A program made the translations under genes and the position numbers. This document shows positions 12,337 to 19,963 of a DNA stretch of 24,751 bases, piece after piece. The stretch is from a virus. The notes under the pieces are model-generated. The model was given only the letters and a program-made list of their open reading frames with translations, was not told where the DNA came from and made no database searches. The number at the start of each line of letters is the position of its first letter. Position 1 is the first letter of the stretch. The DNA is taken from the IMG/VR virus record IMGVR_UViG_3300013233_000066, positions 1-24,751 of that record; one strand, 5' to 3'.

Positions 12337-12366
12337 TTGACTTTATGGCCGGTTTTTGGCTATATT
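12337..12366 (+). promoter_or_regulatory. Probable late promoter
   Basis: TTGACT (12337-12342), an 18-base spacer and TATATT (12361-12366), five bases after the J-protein stop. Transcription would start near 12373. It is the only strong promoter-like sequence before the packaging genes, and the first terminator lies about 50 bases past its start, the layout of lambda pR' and tR'. Confidence 0.65.
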
Positions 12367-12423
12367 TTGTCACACTGGGTTGATTGCCCGGTAGATACTG
12401 CCGGACAGGCAGCCAGAGATACG

Positions 12424-12453
12424 ATAGCCTCCATTGCGTGAGGCTATTTTTTT
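12424..12453 (+). terminator. Late-region terminator 1 (tR'-like)
   Basis: ATAGCCTC (12424-12431) pairs perfectly with GAGGCTAT (12440-12447) with loop CATTGCGT, followed by seven T. A smaller hairpin, CTGCC/GGCAG (12398-12412), lies just upstream. Confidence 0.85.
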
Positions 12454-12522
12454 GTGCTGGAGTTAATCGGTAAAACACATAATCTCAAACTATACGAGAG
12501 AGCGAATAACTCGCACACAACA

Positions 12523-12549
12523 GGCCATCCATTGCGGGTGGCCTTTTTT
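12523..12549 (+). terminator. Late-region terminator 2
   Basis: GGCCATCC (12523-12530) pairs with GGGTGGCC (12536-12543) with one G-U pair and loop ATTGC, followed by six T. The loop region shares CCATTGCG with terminator 1 although the stems differ. Confidence 0.8.
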
Positions 12550-12567
12550 GTTCCCTACCTGGGATGG

Positions 12568-12599
12568 GAGGTGGCACTAAGGTGTCGCCTCTTTTTTTT
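12568..12599 (+). terminator. Late-region terminator 3
   Basis: GAGGTGGCAC (12568-12577) pairs with GTGTCGCCTC (12582-12591) with two G-U pairs, loop TAAG, then eight T. The rest of the 286-base gene-free stretch 12333-12618 shows nothing beyond the promoter and these three hairpins. Confidence 0.8.
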
Positions 12600-12618
12600 G
12601 TAAAACAGGAGCCATGAA

Positions 12619-12918
12619 ATGGACAATGAATCAAATTACAAACTGGAATCGCTCAACATTCGGGCTGCTGATAACGGTTACATCATTCGTTGCGAAAAAA
12701 CACTGACCGAAAAAGCAAAGGCAAAGCGCCGGATCGCCATGGCAAAGAAAAGCAAGAACCCGGAAGTAGCAGAGGCGGCAATGCCGATGGATCACTACAA
12801 ATCGAAAGAGCAGGTGGCCGACTCGGTAGAAGAGGTGCTGAAGATCGTTAAGGGCGTGCTGAAGAAGAACGACTCAAACATCGAGTTTGATGAAGCATTC
12901 GATGAGGACGACGGTTAA
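12619..12918 (+). CDS. First late gene, conserved small phage protein
   Basis: A 99-residue protein with ribosome-binding site AGGAG 13 bases before the ATG (12619); ATG 12614 is in another frame. The first half, LESLNIRAADNGYIIRCEKTLTEKAKAKRR, is basic and beta-rich. The second has a long helix (SKEQVADSVEEVLKIVKGVLKK) and an acidic end (EFDEAFDEDDG). I have an impression of similar proteins preceding terminase genes in podovirus-like phages, but give no function. Confidence 0.65.
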   Translation: MDNESNYKLESLNIRAADNGYIIRCEKTLTEKAKAKRRIAMAKKSKNPEVAEAAMPMDHYKSKEQVADSVEEVLKIVKGVLKKNDSNIEFDEAFDEDDG

Positions 12919-12921
12919 AGG

Positions 12922-13104
12922 GTGGCGAGTCAGTATATTGGCGGCGATGGATCGCGCGGAGACGGTGACGAGTTCCTGTACGTCGGGGATGATGCCGGTG
13001 AAGCGATACAGCAAGCCATGAAGCGCGGGTCAGTTGGTATGGCGGCAGCATTAAACCATGCAATAGATGAAATGTATCGCATGCCGACTGAAGGATGCGC
13101 GTAA
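12922..13104 (+). CDS. Unknown small acidic protein
   Basis: A 60-residue product from GTG 12922, three bases after the previous stop, with a weak AAAGG upstream. A glycine-rich, acidic start (YIGGDGSRGDGDEFLYVGDDAG) leads to a helix (EAIQQAMKRGSVGMAAALNHAIDEMYRMP). The gene lies four bases before the small terminase. Function unknown; translation is likely from the spacing. Confidence 0.5.
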   Translation: MASQYIGGDGSRGDGDEFLYVGDDAGEAIQQAMKRGSVGMAAALNHAIDEMYRMPTEGCA

Positions 13105-13108
13105 GGCT

Positions 13109-13540
13109 ATGGGTAGAAGGCTGTCTCCAAAACAGAAGCTTTTCTGCGAGGAGTACCTTATCGACCTGAACGCAACACAGGCGGCAATCAGGGCAGGGTA
13201 TAGCAAAAAAACAGCTTATTCCATTGGAGAAGAGAACCTGAGAAAACCTGATCTGGCTAAACAGATACAGGAAAACATGGATAAACGCAGTAAAAAGACA
13301 GAGATAGGCGCTGATTATGTTCTGAGCGGCATTGTAGAAGTAATCGAAGATGCAGCACAAAAAGTTCCAATAGGTGAAAATGGCTGCGAGGCAATGTTGA
13401 ATCATACCGCAGCGCTGAAGGGTCATGAGCTGCTGGGTAAACATCTAAAGCTATTCACTGAAAAACATGAGCATTCAGGAAATATTGGCGTATCTATGCA
13501 GTTTGTAGCGAACATAACACGAGATAAAAGCAAGAAATGA
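13109..13540 (+). CDS. terS: Terminase small subunit
   Basis: This is the DNA-recognition subunit that selects the pac or cos site and hands DNA to the large subunit. From ATG 13109 (MGRRLSPKQKLFCEEYL) the protein is 143 residues, typical of the Terminase_2 family. Residues 1-60 carry the family signature: LSPKQKLFCEEYLIDLNATQAAIRAGYSKKTAYSIGEENLRKPDLAKQI, an HTH-like DNA-binding domain. The remainder is a helical oligomerisation region and a basic tail (ITRDKSKK). AAGG lies four to seven bases upstream of the start. Its stop overlaps the start of the large subunit by four bases. Confidence 0.88.
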   Translation: MGRRLSPKQKLFCEEYLIDLNATQAAIRAGYSKKTAYSIGEENLRKPDLAKQIQENMDKRSKKTEIGADYVLSGIVEVIEDAAQKVPIGENGCEAMLNHTAALKGHELLGKHLKLFTEKHEHSGNIGVSMQFVANITRDKSKK

Positions 13541-14976
13541 GCAATGAAGTGGTGGTTCGCTATGATCCACCCGGTCCGGTAGCAGCAGCGTTCCACCGTA
13601 GTAATGCATTCGTTCGTGGAATTATGGGCCCGGTGGGTTCGGGCAAGAGCGTATCATGTGTTTGGGAGCTATTCACCAGAGCGGCAGAACAGGAGCCGGG
13701 TAGCGATGGGATACGCCGGACGCGATGGGCGATAGTTCGTTCAACATTCCCTGAACTGAAGACAACAACAATCCCGACGTGGCTGGACTGGTTTTCTGAA
13801 GAGGTGTTCGGTCCGGTAGTGTGGGGCTCACCAATCACGCACTCGATAAAATATGGCGATGTAGAAATGGAAGTGTGGTTTATCGCACTGGATCAGCCAA
13901 AGCATGTGAAGAAGCTGCTATCCATGGAGCTCACAGGCGCGTGGGTAAACGAGGCAAAAGAGACGCTCAAGGCCATTGTTGATGGTCTGACGCAGCGAGT
14001 TGGCCGCTTTCCGGGCAAAAAATACGGGTGTGGCATCACATGGTCCGGTGTGATCATGGATACAAACCCGCCGGATGACGACTCGTGGTGGTATCGACTG
14101 GCTGAAGAAGACAGGCCGGATGGTTGGGAGTTTTTCAAGCAGCCTGGCGCATTGTTCAAGGTTGGCGCGAAATACATAAAGAACCCGACAGCAGAAAACA
14201 TTCAGAATCAGCAGCTGGGTTATAATTATTATCTGCGGATGCTGGCCGGCAAGACTCGTGAATGGGTCAAGGTTTACATACTGGGCCAGTACGGAACCAT
14301 CATTGACGGAAAGCCGGTGTATCCGGAATGGAACGACTCAATACACGTTGCAGAAGCAGATATACCGGCAATGAAGGGTGTTCCACTCGAATTAAGCTGG
14401 GACTTTGGGCTCACGCCTGCATGCATTGTCTCGCAGATAACACCCAGGGGCCAATGGCGAATCATTGACGAGCTGGTGTCAGAGGACACTGGCATACGTC
14501 AGTTCGCAAACGACGTTGTGTTGCCGTATCTGGCGCGTAAATACCCTGGCATCCCGATTGATGAAGAAGGCGCAGGTGATCCCGCTGGAACGAAGCGCAT
14601 GGATACGGACGAGCGGACGGTGTTTGACGAGCTGGACGATGCCGGACTACACGCAGAACCGGCATCAACAAACAACTTCATCCCGCGCAGGGAGTCAGTG
14701 GCCGGTTATTTGACGCGGCTGATCGACGGGAAACCTGCTTTTTTACTGTCACCACGCTGTAAATCGCTGCGGAAAGGGTTCAATGGCGGGTACAGATACA
14801 GGCGGCTGCAGCTGGCCGGCGAGGCACGATACAAGGATGAGCCGGAAAAGAACGAGCACTCACATCCACATGATGCGCTGCAATACCAGGGGCTGAAGCT
14901 GGATACGCACAGGAAAAACCCGATTGCACGCAAAGTAAAAGCGGCACCGCCGCCACCACGACCAAGGAAATACTGA
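13537..14976 (+). CDS. terL: Terminase large subunit (packaging ATPase/nuclease)
   Basis: This motor drives DNA into the procapsid and cuts it at the ends. It has 479 residues. The N-terminal ATPase has Walker A GPVGSGKS (31-38) and Walker B LTGAWVNEA (132-140, catalytic E139). The C-terminal RNase H-like nuclease has three aspartates, D289 (LSWDFGLTP), D348 (AGDPAG) and D446 (HPHDALQY). The C-terminus is proline-rich (PPPPRPRKY). The domain pattern is that of T4/T7-type large terminases. Together with the small subunit upstream and the portal just seven bases downstream, it forms the packaging module. Confidence 0.95.
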   Translation: MSNEVVVRYDPPGPVAAAFHRSNAFVRGIMGPVGSGKSVSCVWELFTRAAEQEPGSDGIRRTRWAIVRSTFPELKTTTIPTWLDWFSEEVFGPVVWGSPITHSIKYGDVEMEVWFIALDQPKHVKKLLSMELTGAWVNEAKETLKAIVDGLTQRVGRFPGKKYGCGITWSGVIMDTNPPDDDSWWYRLAEEDRPDGWEFFKQPGALFKVGAKYIKNPTAENIQNQQLGYNYYLRMLAGKTREWVKVYILGQYGTIIDGKPVYPEWNDSIHVAEADIPAMKGVPLELSWDFGLTPACIVSQITPRGQWRIIDELVSEDTGIRQFANDVVLPYLARKYPGIPIDEEGAGDPAGTKRMDTDERTVFDELDDAGLHAEPASTNNFIPRRESVAGYLTRLIDGKPAFLLSPRCKSLRKGFNGGYRYRRLQLAGEARYKDEPEKNEHSHPHDALQYQGLKLDTHRKNPIARKVKAAPPPPRPRKY

Positions 14977-14983
14977 GGTACAC

Positions 14984-16873
14984 ATGGCAGAAGATAAAGC
15001 GGAAACAGCATTTTCAAAACTGGATTCCGTAGGGGCCATTCTGCGCGCAGAATTTGAGCAGGCGAAAACTGACAGGCTGCCATACGAAATGCGCTGGTTG
15101 ATGAACCTTCGTATGTATAAAGGCGAGTACGAAGCGAGTGTCAAAGCACGGTTCGATAAAAACCAGACAGATGCATATATCAGGCTTGGGCGCATCAAGT
15201 GCAACACAATGGACGCACGGATGTTCGATATGCTGTTTCCTGCAGGGCTGGAAAAGAACTGGTCAATAGCAGCTACGCCAAAGCCGGCGTTGCCGGATAA
15301 TGTATACAACGATATCGCCCAGGGTATTGCTGATAGCGCTCAGATAAGTATTGATCAAGTGCCACCGGAAGCGCTCGAAAAGGCCGTGAAAGAGTTTGCG
15401 GACTATAAAGCAGAGAAGATGACAACAGCGATTGAAGATGTACTCACAGAAGGGAAGTACAGACGCAATGGGCGAAAGGTTATCCGGTCAGGCAATTTGT
15501 TCGGCACAGGCTGGCTGAAAGGCACGCTCACTGAGACATCGAACGACATTGAATGGACGTATGATCCAGATGTGGATGACTATGTGGCGCAACCCACGGA
15601 AAAAACAAAAGCCGGATTCAGCTTTGTGTCTGTGTGGGACGTATATCCGGACTTGTCCGCCCAATCGTCTGACATAAACCTGTCTGACTACATTTATCAG
15701 CGGCATGTTATGGGTAAGCATCACGTACAAAAACTTTTGAAGCAGCCCGGCTTCGACAAGAAGGCAATCAAAGATTACCTGAGAAACCATCCACAAGGCG
15801 ATGCGAAGCGCGCATATCACGAAGAAGAGCTCCGCTTAATAAGCGACGACGGCAAGCGCACCCAGACACTGCGCAACAAATACGAAGTGCTTGAGCGGTA
15901 CGGGTACATTGACGCGGAAGATTTAGCGGCGTGTGGCTGCAAAGATATCGAGGAGGGCGACACTTCAAACTTGTTCGGTGTTGTCTGGATGCTCGGCAAT
16001 CGTGTAATCAAAGCAGACATACACCCAAGCGACCGGGCAAAGCATATTTTCCACAAGTACCACTTTGAAGAAGATGAGACAAGTATATTCGGATTCGGTG
16101 TTCCCGATGCGATACGTGATACACAGGACCTTGCAAACAGCGCGATCAGGGCGGCGGTTGATAATGCTGGTATTTCAGCGGGGCCACAGGTTGAGGTTAA
16201 TGTCGATCTGATAGACCCTGCCTATCTTGAGACAGCGAACGAAGTTTATCCGTTCAAGACGTGGCTACGGCGCGGTAAGGGTGCAGAAGCGCAGCAAAAA
16301 GCCGTTCATGTGACAAATATCGATTCCCATGTTGCTGAATTGATCGGCTTGTTTAATGCATTCAAGACACTAAACGATGAGGTGTCGAATATCCCAAGTT
16401 ATATGCACGGAGAAGGTGACCGTGGAGCTGCAGATACCGTAGGCGGACTGTCAATGCTGATGGGCGCGGCAAATATCACAATCAAGGATGTGGTGGCGAA
16501 CTTCGATGAAGGGATCACCGTTCCGTTTATCACTAGCGTGTACGACTGGCTGATGATGTTCGGGCCGAAAGAGGTGAAAGGCGACGTAGCAGTCAAAGCC
16601 ACCGGCTCATCAAGTCTGGTTGCGCGAGAAGTTCGCGCGCGGTCGTTAAGCCAATTCCAGCAGGATACAGCTAACCCTTCAGATGCCATTTACGTGAACA
16701 GGTACAAGATACTCCGCGAGAGCGCAAAAAGCCTAGAATTACCTGAAGACGTACTGTATCCGGAAGAGAAATCACAAGAAATCATGCATCAAGTACAGCA
16801 GATGGCGGCACAGATGCTCGCACAAGCAATGGCACAGGCTGCACAGCAGGACGCGCAAGCAGGGCAGCAATAA
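14984..16873 (+). CDS. Portal (head-tail connector) protein
   Basis: This ring protein at the capsid vertex is the channel for DNA. It is 629 residues, near T7 gp8-like or P22-like portals and longer than lambda B. The start (KLDSVGAILRAEFEQAKTDRLPYEMRWLMNLRMYKGEYEASVKARFDKNQTDAYIRLGRIKCNTMDARM) is a podovirus-portal-like opening with a helical clip and KNQTDAYIRLGRIKCNTMDARMFDMLF. Residues 430-470 include IPSYMHGEGDRGAADTVGGLSMLMGAA, the conserved tunnel region. The last 30 residues are Gln/Ala-rich (QQMAAQMLAQAMAQAAQ), a probable barrel helix. GAGGT lies upstream of the ATG. Its stop overlaps the next gene (TAATG). Confidence 0.88.
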   Translation: MAEDKAETAFSKLDSVGAILRAEFEQAKTDRLPYEMRWLMNLRMYKGEYEASVKARFDKNQTDAYIRLGRIKCNTMDARMFDMLFPAGLEKNWSIAATPKPALPDNVYNDIAQGIADSAQISIDQVPPEALEKAVKEFADYKAEKMTTAIEDVLTEGKYRRNGRKVIRSGNLFGTGWLKGTLTETSNDIEWTYDPDVDDYVAQPTEKTKAGFSFVSVWDVYPDLSAQSSDINLSDYIYQRHVMGKHHVQKLLKQPGFDKKAIKDYLRNHPQGDAKRAYHEEELRLISDDGKRTQTLRNKYEVLERYGYIDAEDLAACGCKDIEEGDTSNLFGVVWMLGNRVIKADIHPSDRAKHIFHKYHFEEDETSIFGFGVPDAIRDTQDLANSAIRAAVDNAGISAGPQVEVNVDLIDPAYLETANEVYPFKTWLRRGKGAEAQQKAVHVTNIDSHVAELIGLFNAFKTLNDEVSNIPSYMHGEGDRGAADTVGGLSMLMGAANITIKDVVANFDEGITVPFITSVYDWLMMFGPKEVKGDVAVKATGSSSLVAREVRARSLSQFQQDTANPSDAIYVNRYKILRESAKSLELPEDVLYPEEKSQEIMHQVQQMAAQMLAQAMAQAAQQDAQAGQQ

Positions 16874-17088
16874 TGGGCCTGAGCGAAAAGATTTCTGACT
16901 GCCAGGATTGCATTCGTACAGCAGGAGGCCGGGCATTCACTGAAATGCTTGAAGAAGCCGCCGACGAATGGACAGCAGACCTGATTGCAATAGATGATCG
17001 TGACGAAGCAATGCGCCTCACAGGCGCTATCAGGAAGATTAAATACCTGATTGCTCGTGTAAACGAAGACAAAATCACAAAAAAATAA
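16873..17088 (+). CDS. Small conserved protein between portal and scaffold
   Basis: A 71-residue helical protein (MGLSEKISDCQDCIRTAGGR), starting on the last base of the portal stop. LIAIDDRDEAMRLTGAIRKIKYLIARVNEDK reads as a coiled hairpin. Phages with this portal type often carry a similar-sized gene here with unknown function; a head-completion or portal-associated role is a guess from position. The following 17089-17170 has no gene; it holds a GC hairpin (CCGGC/GCCGG, 17097-17115) without a T run. Confidence 0.6.
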   Translation: MGLSEKISDCQDCIRTAGGRAFTEMLEEAADEWTADLIAIDDRDEAMRLTGAIRKIKYLIARVNEDKITKK

Positions 17089-17188
17089 CCAGTTATCCGG
17101 CTGCACACTTGCCGGGAAAGCAATGTCAGGCCCGAAAAGGACACCTGATAAATAAAAGCGGACACCAGAAATGGCCCGAGGAGAAAGC

Positions 17189-18112
17189 GTGAGTATAGAG
17201 CAAATTGATAACAAAGAAGGCGCAGAGGAGTTTGATGCTGCGTTTGACGATGATGAATCACAGGCAGGCGATACCGAACAGGCCGCAGAAGAAAGCCATG
17301 ATGATGAATCAACCACCGAAACACAGCCCGAAGATGATGAGCTGACAGGCGAATTGGACTCCGACACTCCAGACGATGATCTGGATAACGACGACGAAAC
17401 GCCTGCCACAGATGATGAGCCGTCAGATGATGATGGCGACTTATCGGATGATGATGTTCCTGAAGAGGAGCAGCAGGCATTCAAGTCATGGCAAGGGCGC
17501 TTACGAAAGAAGGAGCAGGAGCTGCAAGAGCGTGAGAACGCACTGAAAGCAGCGAAGCAACCAGAAGGCGAAACTGAAGAAACTGACTCTGACTCAGCCG
17601 GCGATGATGCCGATACTGAGGGCGAAGACGAGGATATTCAGGCTTTTCTGGAGGACTTCCCAGAAATGGAAGGCCCATTAAAGAAAATGATCCAAAGGGA
17701 AGTTGCGCAAGCAACAGCACCGGTACTGGAGAACGTAAGCACACTCACGGCTGATCAGGAGAAGCAGAGATATGAAGAGCATGTTTCTGCAATCACCAGT
17801 AAGCATGAGGATTTTGGTGAAATAGTCGAAAGCGGCGTATTGGAAAGCTGGATAGAAGAGCTTCCATACAAAGATGCGGTCAAATACAAGGCTGTATGTG
17901 AATCAGGCCAGGCACCTGAAGTTATCGAAATGCTTGATCGGTATAAGCAAGACAACCGAAAAGGGCAGAAGCAAGAACAGTTAAGGCGACGTCGTGACTC
18001 GCAGAAACGCGCCGGCGCTGCAGTACCTAACCATTCGTCCCGAGTGTCGAACACGTCAGGTAATGCAGATCCGGAAGACTATGACGCAGGCTGGGACGAG
18101 GCCGAAGACTGA
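17189..18112 (+). CDS. Scaffold-like acidic head protein
   Basis: A 307-residue protein from GTG 17189 (VSIEQIDNKEG), chosen because AGGAG lies five bases upstream; ATG 17171 is possible but has no such site. The first 110 residues are extremely acidic, with long runs of Asp/Glu. The middle has a coiled coil (FKSWQGRLRKKEQELQERENALKAAK), and the C-terminal part is helical and basic (RYKQDNRKGQKQEQLRRRRDSQKR). Acidic start, coiled coil and basic capsid-binding end are the layout of T7- and P22-type scaffolds. It lies directly before the capsid gene, as scaffolds do. Confidence 0.8.
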   Translation: MSIEQIDNKEGAEEFDAAFDDDESQAGDTEQAAEESHDDESTTETQPEDDELTGELDSDTPDDDLDNDDETPATDDEPSDDDGDLSDDDVPEEEQQAFKSWQGRLRKKEQELQERENALKAAKQPEGETEETDSDSAGDDADTEGEDEDIQAFLEDFPEMEGPLKKMIQREVAQATAPVLENVSTLTADQEKQRYEEHVSAITSKHEDFGEIVESGVLESWIEELPYKDAVKYKAVCESGQAPEVIEMLDRYKQDNRKGQKQEQLRRRRDSQKRAGAAVPNHSSRVSNTSGNADPEDYDAGWDEAED

Positions 18113-18119
18113 CAAGCTT

Positions 18120-18145
18120 TTGCTCCAAATAACTTAAAGGAGCAA
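18120..18145 (+). promoter_or_regulatory. Hairpin containing the capsid ribosome-binding site
   Basis: TTGCTCC (18120-18126) pairs with GGAGCAA (18139-18145) across a 12-base loop. The ribosome-binding site AAGGAG (18137-18142) lies in the 3' arm. The capsid ATG follows at 18150. It could modulate capsid translation; a chance hairpin is not excluded. Confidence 0.4.
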
Positions 18146-18149
18146 TAAG

Positions 18150-18563
18150 ATGGCTGTAACAATCTATGGCGATATCACGCCACGTACCGCAGCACATGCG
18201 GTCAAGAAAATGCTCAAACGCGGTATTCCGATTATGGTGTTTGAGAAATTTGGGCAGACTTACCCTCTGCCGCAGAAGAGCACGAAAGTTGCAAAGTTCC
18301 GTAGGTACAATGCACTTTCAGCTGTTCCAAACGCACTGACGGAAGGTGTCGCGCCAGCAGGCAAAACACTCACGTCAACCGACGTAACTGCAACGCTCGC
18401 TCAGTACGGTGATTTTGTGCCGGTATCCGATGTTATCATGGATACACACGAAGACCCTGTGCTGGTTGAAGCGACCGACGTTTTAGGTGAACAGCAGGCG
18501 GAAATGATCGAAACCGTCCGCTACAATATCCTGAAGGCTGGAACCAACGTAAAAAGATTCATT
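18150..18563 (+). CDS. Major capsid protein, exon 1 (N4-gp56 type)
   Basis: Exon 1 (138 codons) encodes the N-terminal part of the coat protein (MAVTIYGDITPRTAAHAVKK, RGIPIMVFEKFGQTYPLPQKSTKVAKFRRY, then EGVAPAGKTLTSTDVTATLAQYGDFVPVSDV and AEMIETVRYNILKAGTNVKRFI). These blocks are the N4-gp56-family signature. The open frame runs 39 bases past the splice point to a stop at 18600-18602, inside the intron, so without splicing the protein would be truncated. The spliced gene is 993 bases (330 residues), normal for the family. The exon end is placed by the P1 pairing described for the intron, which falls between codons. Confidence 0.88.
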
Positions 18564-19338
18564 GAGGGTATTTTTACTCCGATGAAGGAATGCGCTGTCT
18601 AGGGAGTAATCCCTAGATCGACACTGGAAGTGATTTACTGGAAAACCTAAGGCTGATGTAATATGCTGTGTGTCCTGCATTAAGGAGGATATATGGCAAG
18701 AGAATTAGCTATGGCAACCAGAGGCAAGTTAAACCCAACAACCAAAGAAATATGTTACCTGGCCGGGGTTATTGATTCTGACGGGTGCATCTCGATGTCT
18801 AAGATGCACGCAGGTAAACAAAGAACTGCTAATCCACGATACGTACTTACAGTAAACGTGGTGAATACAAGTGAAAACTTAATGCAGTGGTTGGTTGAGA
18901 AGTTTGGAGGACGATATAAAGTCCGCCGAAAGGCCAGCGAGAACCATAAGACCACTTATGATTGGTGGTTTAATAATGGCAAAGCTGTTTGGATTCTCAG
19001 TCTGATTGAACAGTATCTCATCGTAAAACGAGCCCAAGCACAACTTGGTATCAAGTTGATAAAAGGGTGGAAAACTGAGCACAAAGGACCTGGGACAAAA
19101 ACCCCGGAAAGAGAAGTGCAACGAAGAGAGGGCTTTTACATTAAGTTTAAAGCTTTAAATCAGATGGGTAATACAGCCGCAACGACTAAGTCTTCCGGCC
19201 CCTGCATTGTTCAGCAGGGTGATGCGATAGTCTGAACTTGCGGGAAACCGTAAGAGAGAGAGTCGAAGAACTTTCTCCGCCACCATAAATGGTGGTCAGT
19301 AGGCGAAAAGCTGAAAGTAACAGATTTGGTTCTATTCG
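18564..19338 (+). ncRNA. Group I intron in the capsid gene
   Basis: A 775-base self-splicing intron model. P1: exon TTCATT (18558-18563) pairs with the guide GATGAA (18581-18586), with the required U-G pair at the splice site. P2 hairpin: CTAGGGA/TCCCTAG with GTAA loop (18599-18616). P3: CTGGAAG (18624-18630) with CTTCCGG (19192-19198). P7: GACTA (19184-19188) with TAGTC (19228-19232). P8: CCCTGC/GCAGGG (19200-19219). P9-region hairpins: TTGCGG-GAAA-CCGTAA (19238-19253) and CCACCAT/ATGGTGG (19280-19295). The intron would end at G19338 after TTC. P4-P6 were not resolved, and no clear P10 was seen; G19329 is an alternative 3' end. It encodes a LAGLIDADG endonuclease. Confidence 0.85.
18693..19235 (+). 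CDS. Intron-encoded LAGLIDADG homing endonuclease
   Basis: A 180-residue protein with one LAGLIDADG motif at residues 23-31 (LAGVIDSDG, catalytic D30), so it should act as a homodimer, as single-motif enzymes do. YVLTVNVVNTSENLMQWLVEKFGGRYKVRRKASENHKTTYDWWFNNGKAV and ILSLIEQYLIVKRAQAQLGIKLI match the alpha-beta core. AAGGAGG lies four bases before the ATG; ATG 18711 is an alternative. The final about 20 residues (NTAATTKSSGPCIVQQGDAI) are encoded by the ribozyme core (P7, P3', P8), and the stop TGA directly follows the P7 3' strand. It would cut intronless capsid genes to spread the intron. Confidence 0.92.
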   Translation: MARELAMATRGKLNPTTKEICYLAGVIDSDGCISMSKMHAGKQRTANPRYVLTVNVVNTSENLMQWLVEKFGGRYKVRRKASENHKTTYDWWFNNGKAVWILSLIEQYLIVKRAQAQLGIKLIKGWKTEHKGPGTKTPEREVQRREGFYIKFKALNQMGNTAATTKSSGPCIVQQGDAIV

Positions 19339-19917
19339 AATGGTGTTGCACGAACTGCCGTAAATACAGTGTACACACGCGCCTTGCAGCGTCAGGTGAC
19401 ACGCGCACTGAAACGACAGAATGCCAAGAAGGTAACCACGGTTGTACGTTCCACAGCGAACTTCAACACTGAAAACGTGGCGCCGGCATTCATCGGCCTG
19501 ATTCACACTGATATGGAAACCGATATTCGCAACATGACCGGATTTGTGCCTGTTGAGAATTATGGTTCCATGACTCCGTATGAGTCAGAAATCGGCAAGT
19601 GCGAAGATGTTCGCTATGTAACCAGTACCGTACTCGCACCGTTCGCGGATGCAGGCGGCCTGGCAGCAACAAACGCGACGCTTTCCACCACCGGCACGAA
19701 TTCTGATGTATATCCTGTCCTGATTGTAGCACGCGACGCCTACGGCATCGTGCCGCTGAAGGGTAAGAACGCATCCAGCATTCTGGTCAATAACCCACGC
19801 CCACAGCACGGCGACGAGCTCGCACAGCGCGGTTCAGTCGGCTGGAAGGCGCTCACTACAGCGGTAATCCTGAACGACTTGTGGATGGCGAGAGTTGAGA
19901 CAGCCGCAACAAACTAA
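19339..19917 (+). CDS. Major capsid protein, exon 2
   Basis: Exon 2 (192 codons plus stop) continues the coat protein: NGVARTAVNTVYTRALQRQVTRALKRQNAKKVTTVVRSTANF, then AFIGLIHTDMETDIRNMTGFVPVENYGSMTPYESEIGKCEDVRYV, ADAGG, VYPVLIVARDAYGIVPLKGKNAS and GWKALTTAVILNDLWMARVETAATN. These are the C-terminal blocks of the N4-gp56 capsid family. There is no start codon of its own with a ribosome-binding site, so it depends on splicing from exon 1. A weak AAAGG/CCTTT hairpin with T run follows the stop (19916-19935). Confidence 0.9.
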   Translation, partial: NGVARTAVNTVYTRALQRQVTRALKRQNAKKVTTVVRSTANFNTENVAPAFIGLIHTDMETDIRNMTGFVPVENYGSMTPYESEIGKCEDVRYVTSTVLAPFADAGGLAATNATLSTTGTNSDVYPVLIVARDAYGIVPLKGKNASSILVNNPRPQHGDELAQRGSVGWKALTTAVILNDLWMARVETAATN

Positions 19918-19963
19918 AGGTGTTTTGGCCTTTTTAGTATTGCATGTTCAATGAACTATGGAT

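Noticed and set aside
17097-17115. Terminator between the portal-linked gene and the scaffold gene
   Set aside because: The CCGGC/GCCGG hairpin is not followed by a T run.
16782-17484. Two long minus-strand frames (over 230 codons) opposite the portal end and scaffold gene
   Set aside because: They are serine- or histidine-rich mirror images of the Asp/Glu-rich scaffold and Gln/Ala-rich portal tail, and lack start signals.
18551-19328. Alternative intron model with the 5' splice site after 18550 and the 3' end at G19328
   Set aside because: It keeps the frame and gives a good-looking joined protein (TNVFYSNG), but no guide sequence in the intron pairs with the exon end. The 18563/19338 model has a six-pair P1 with the U-G pair.
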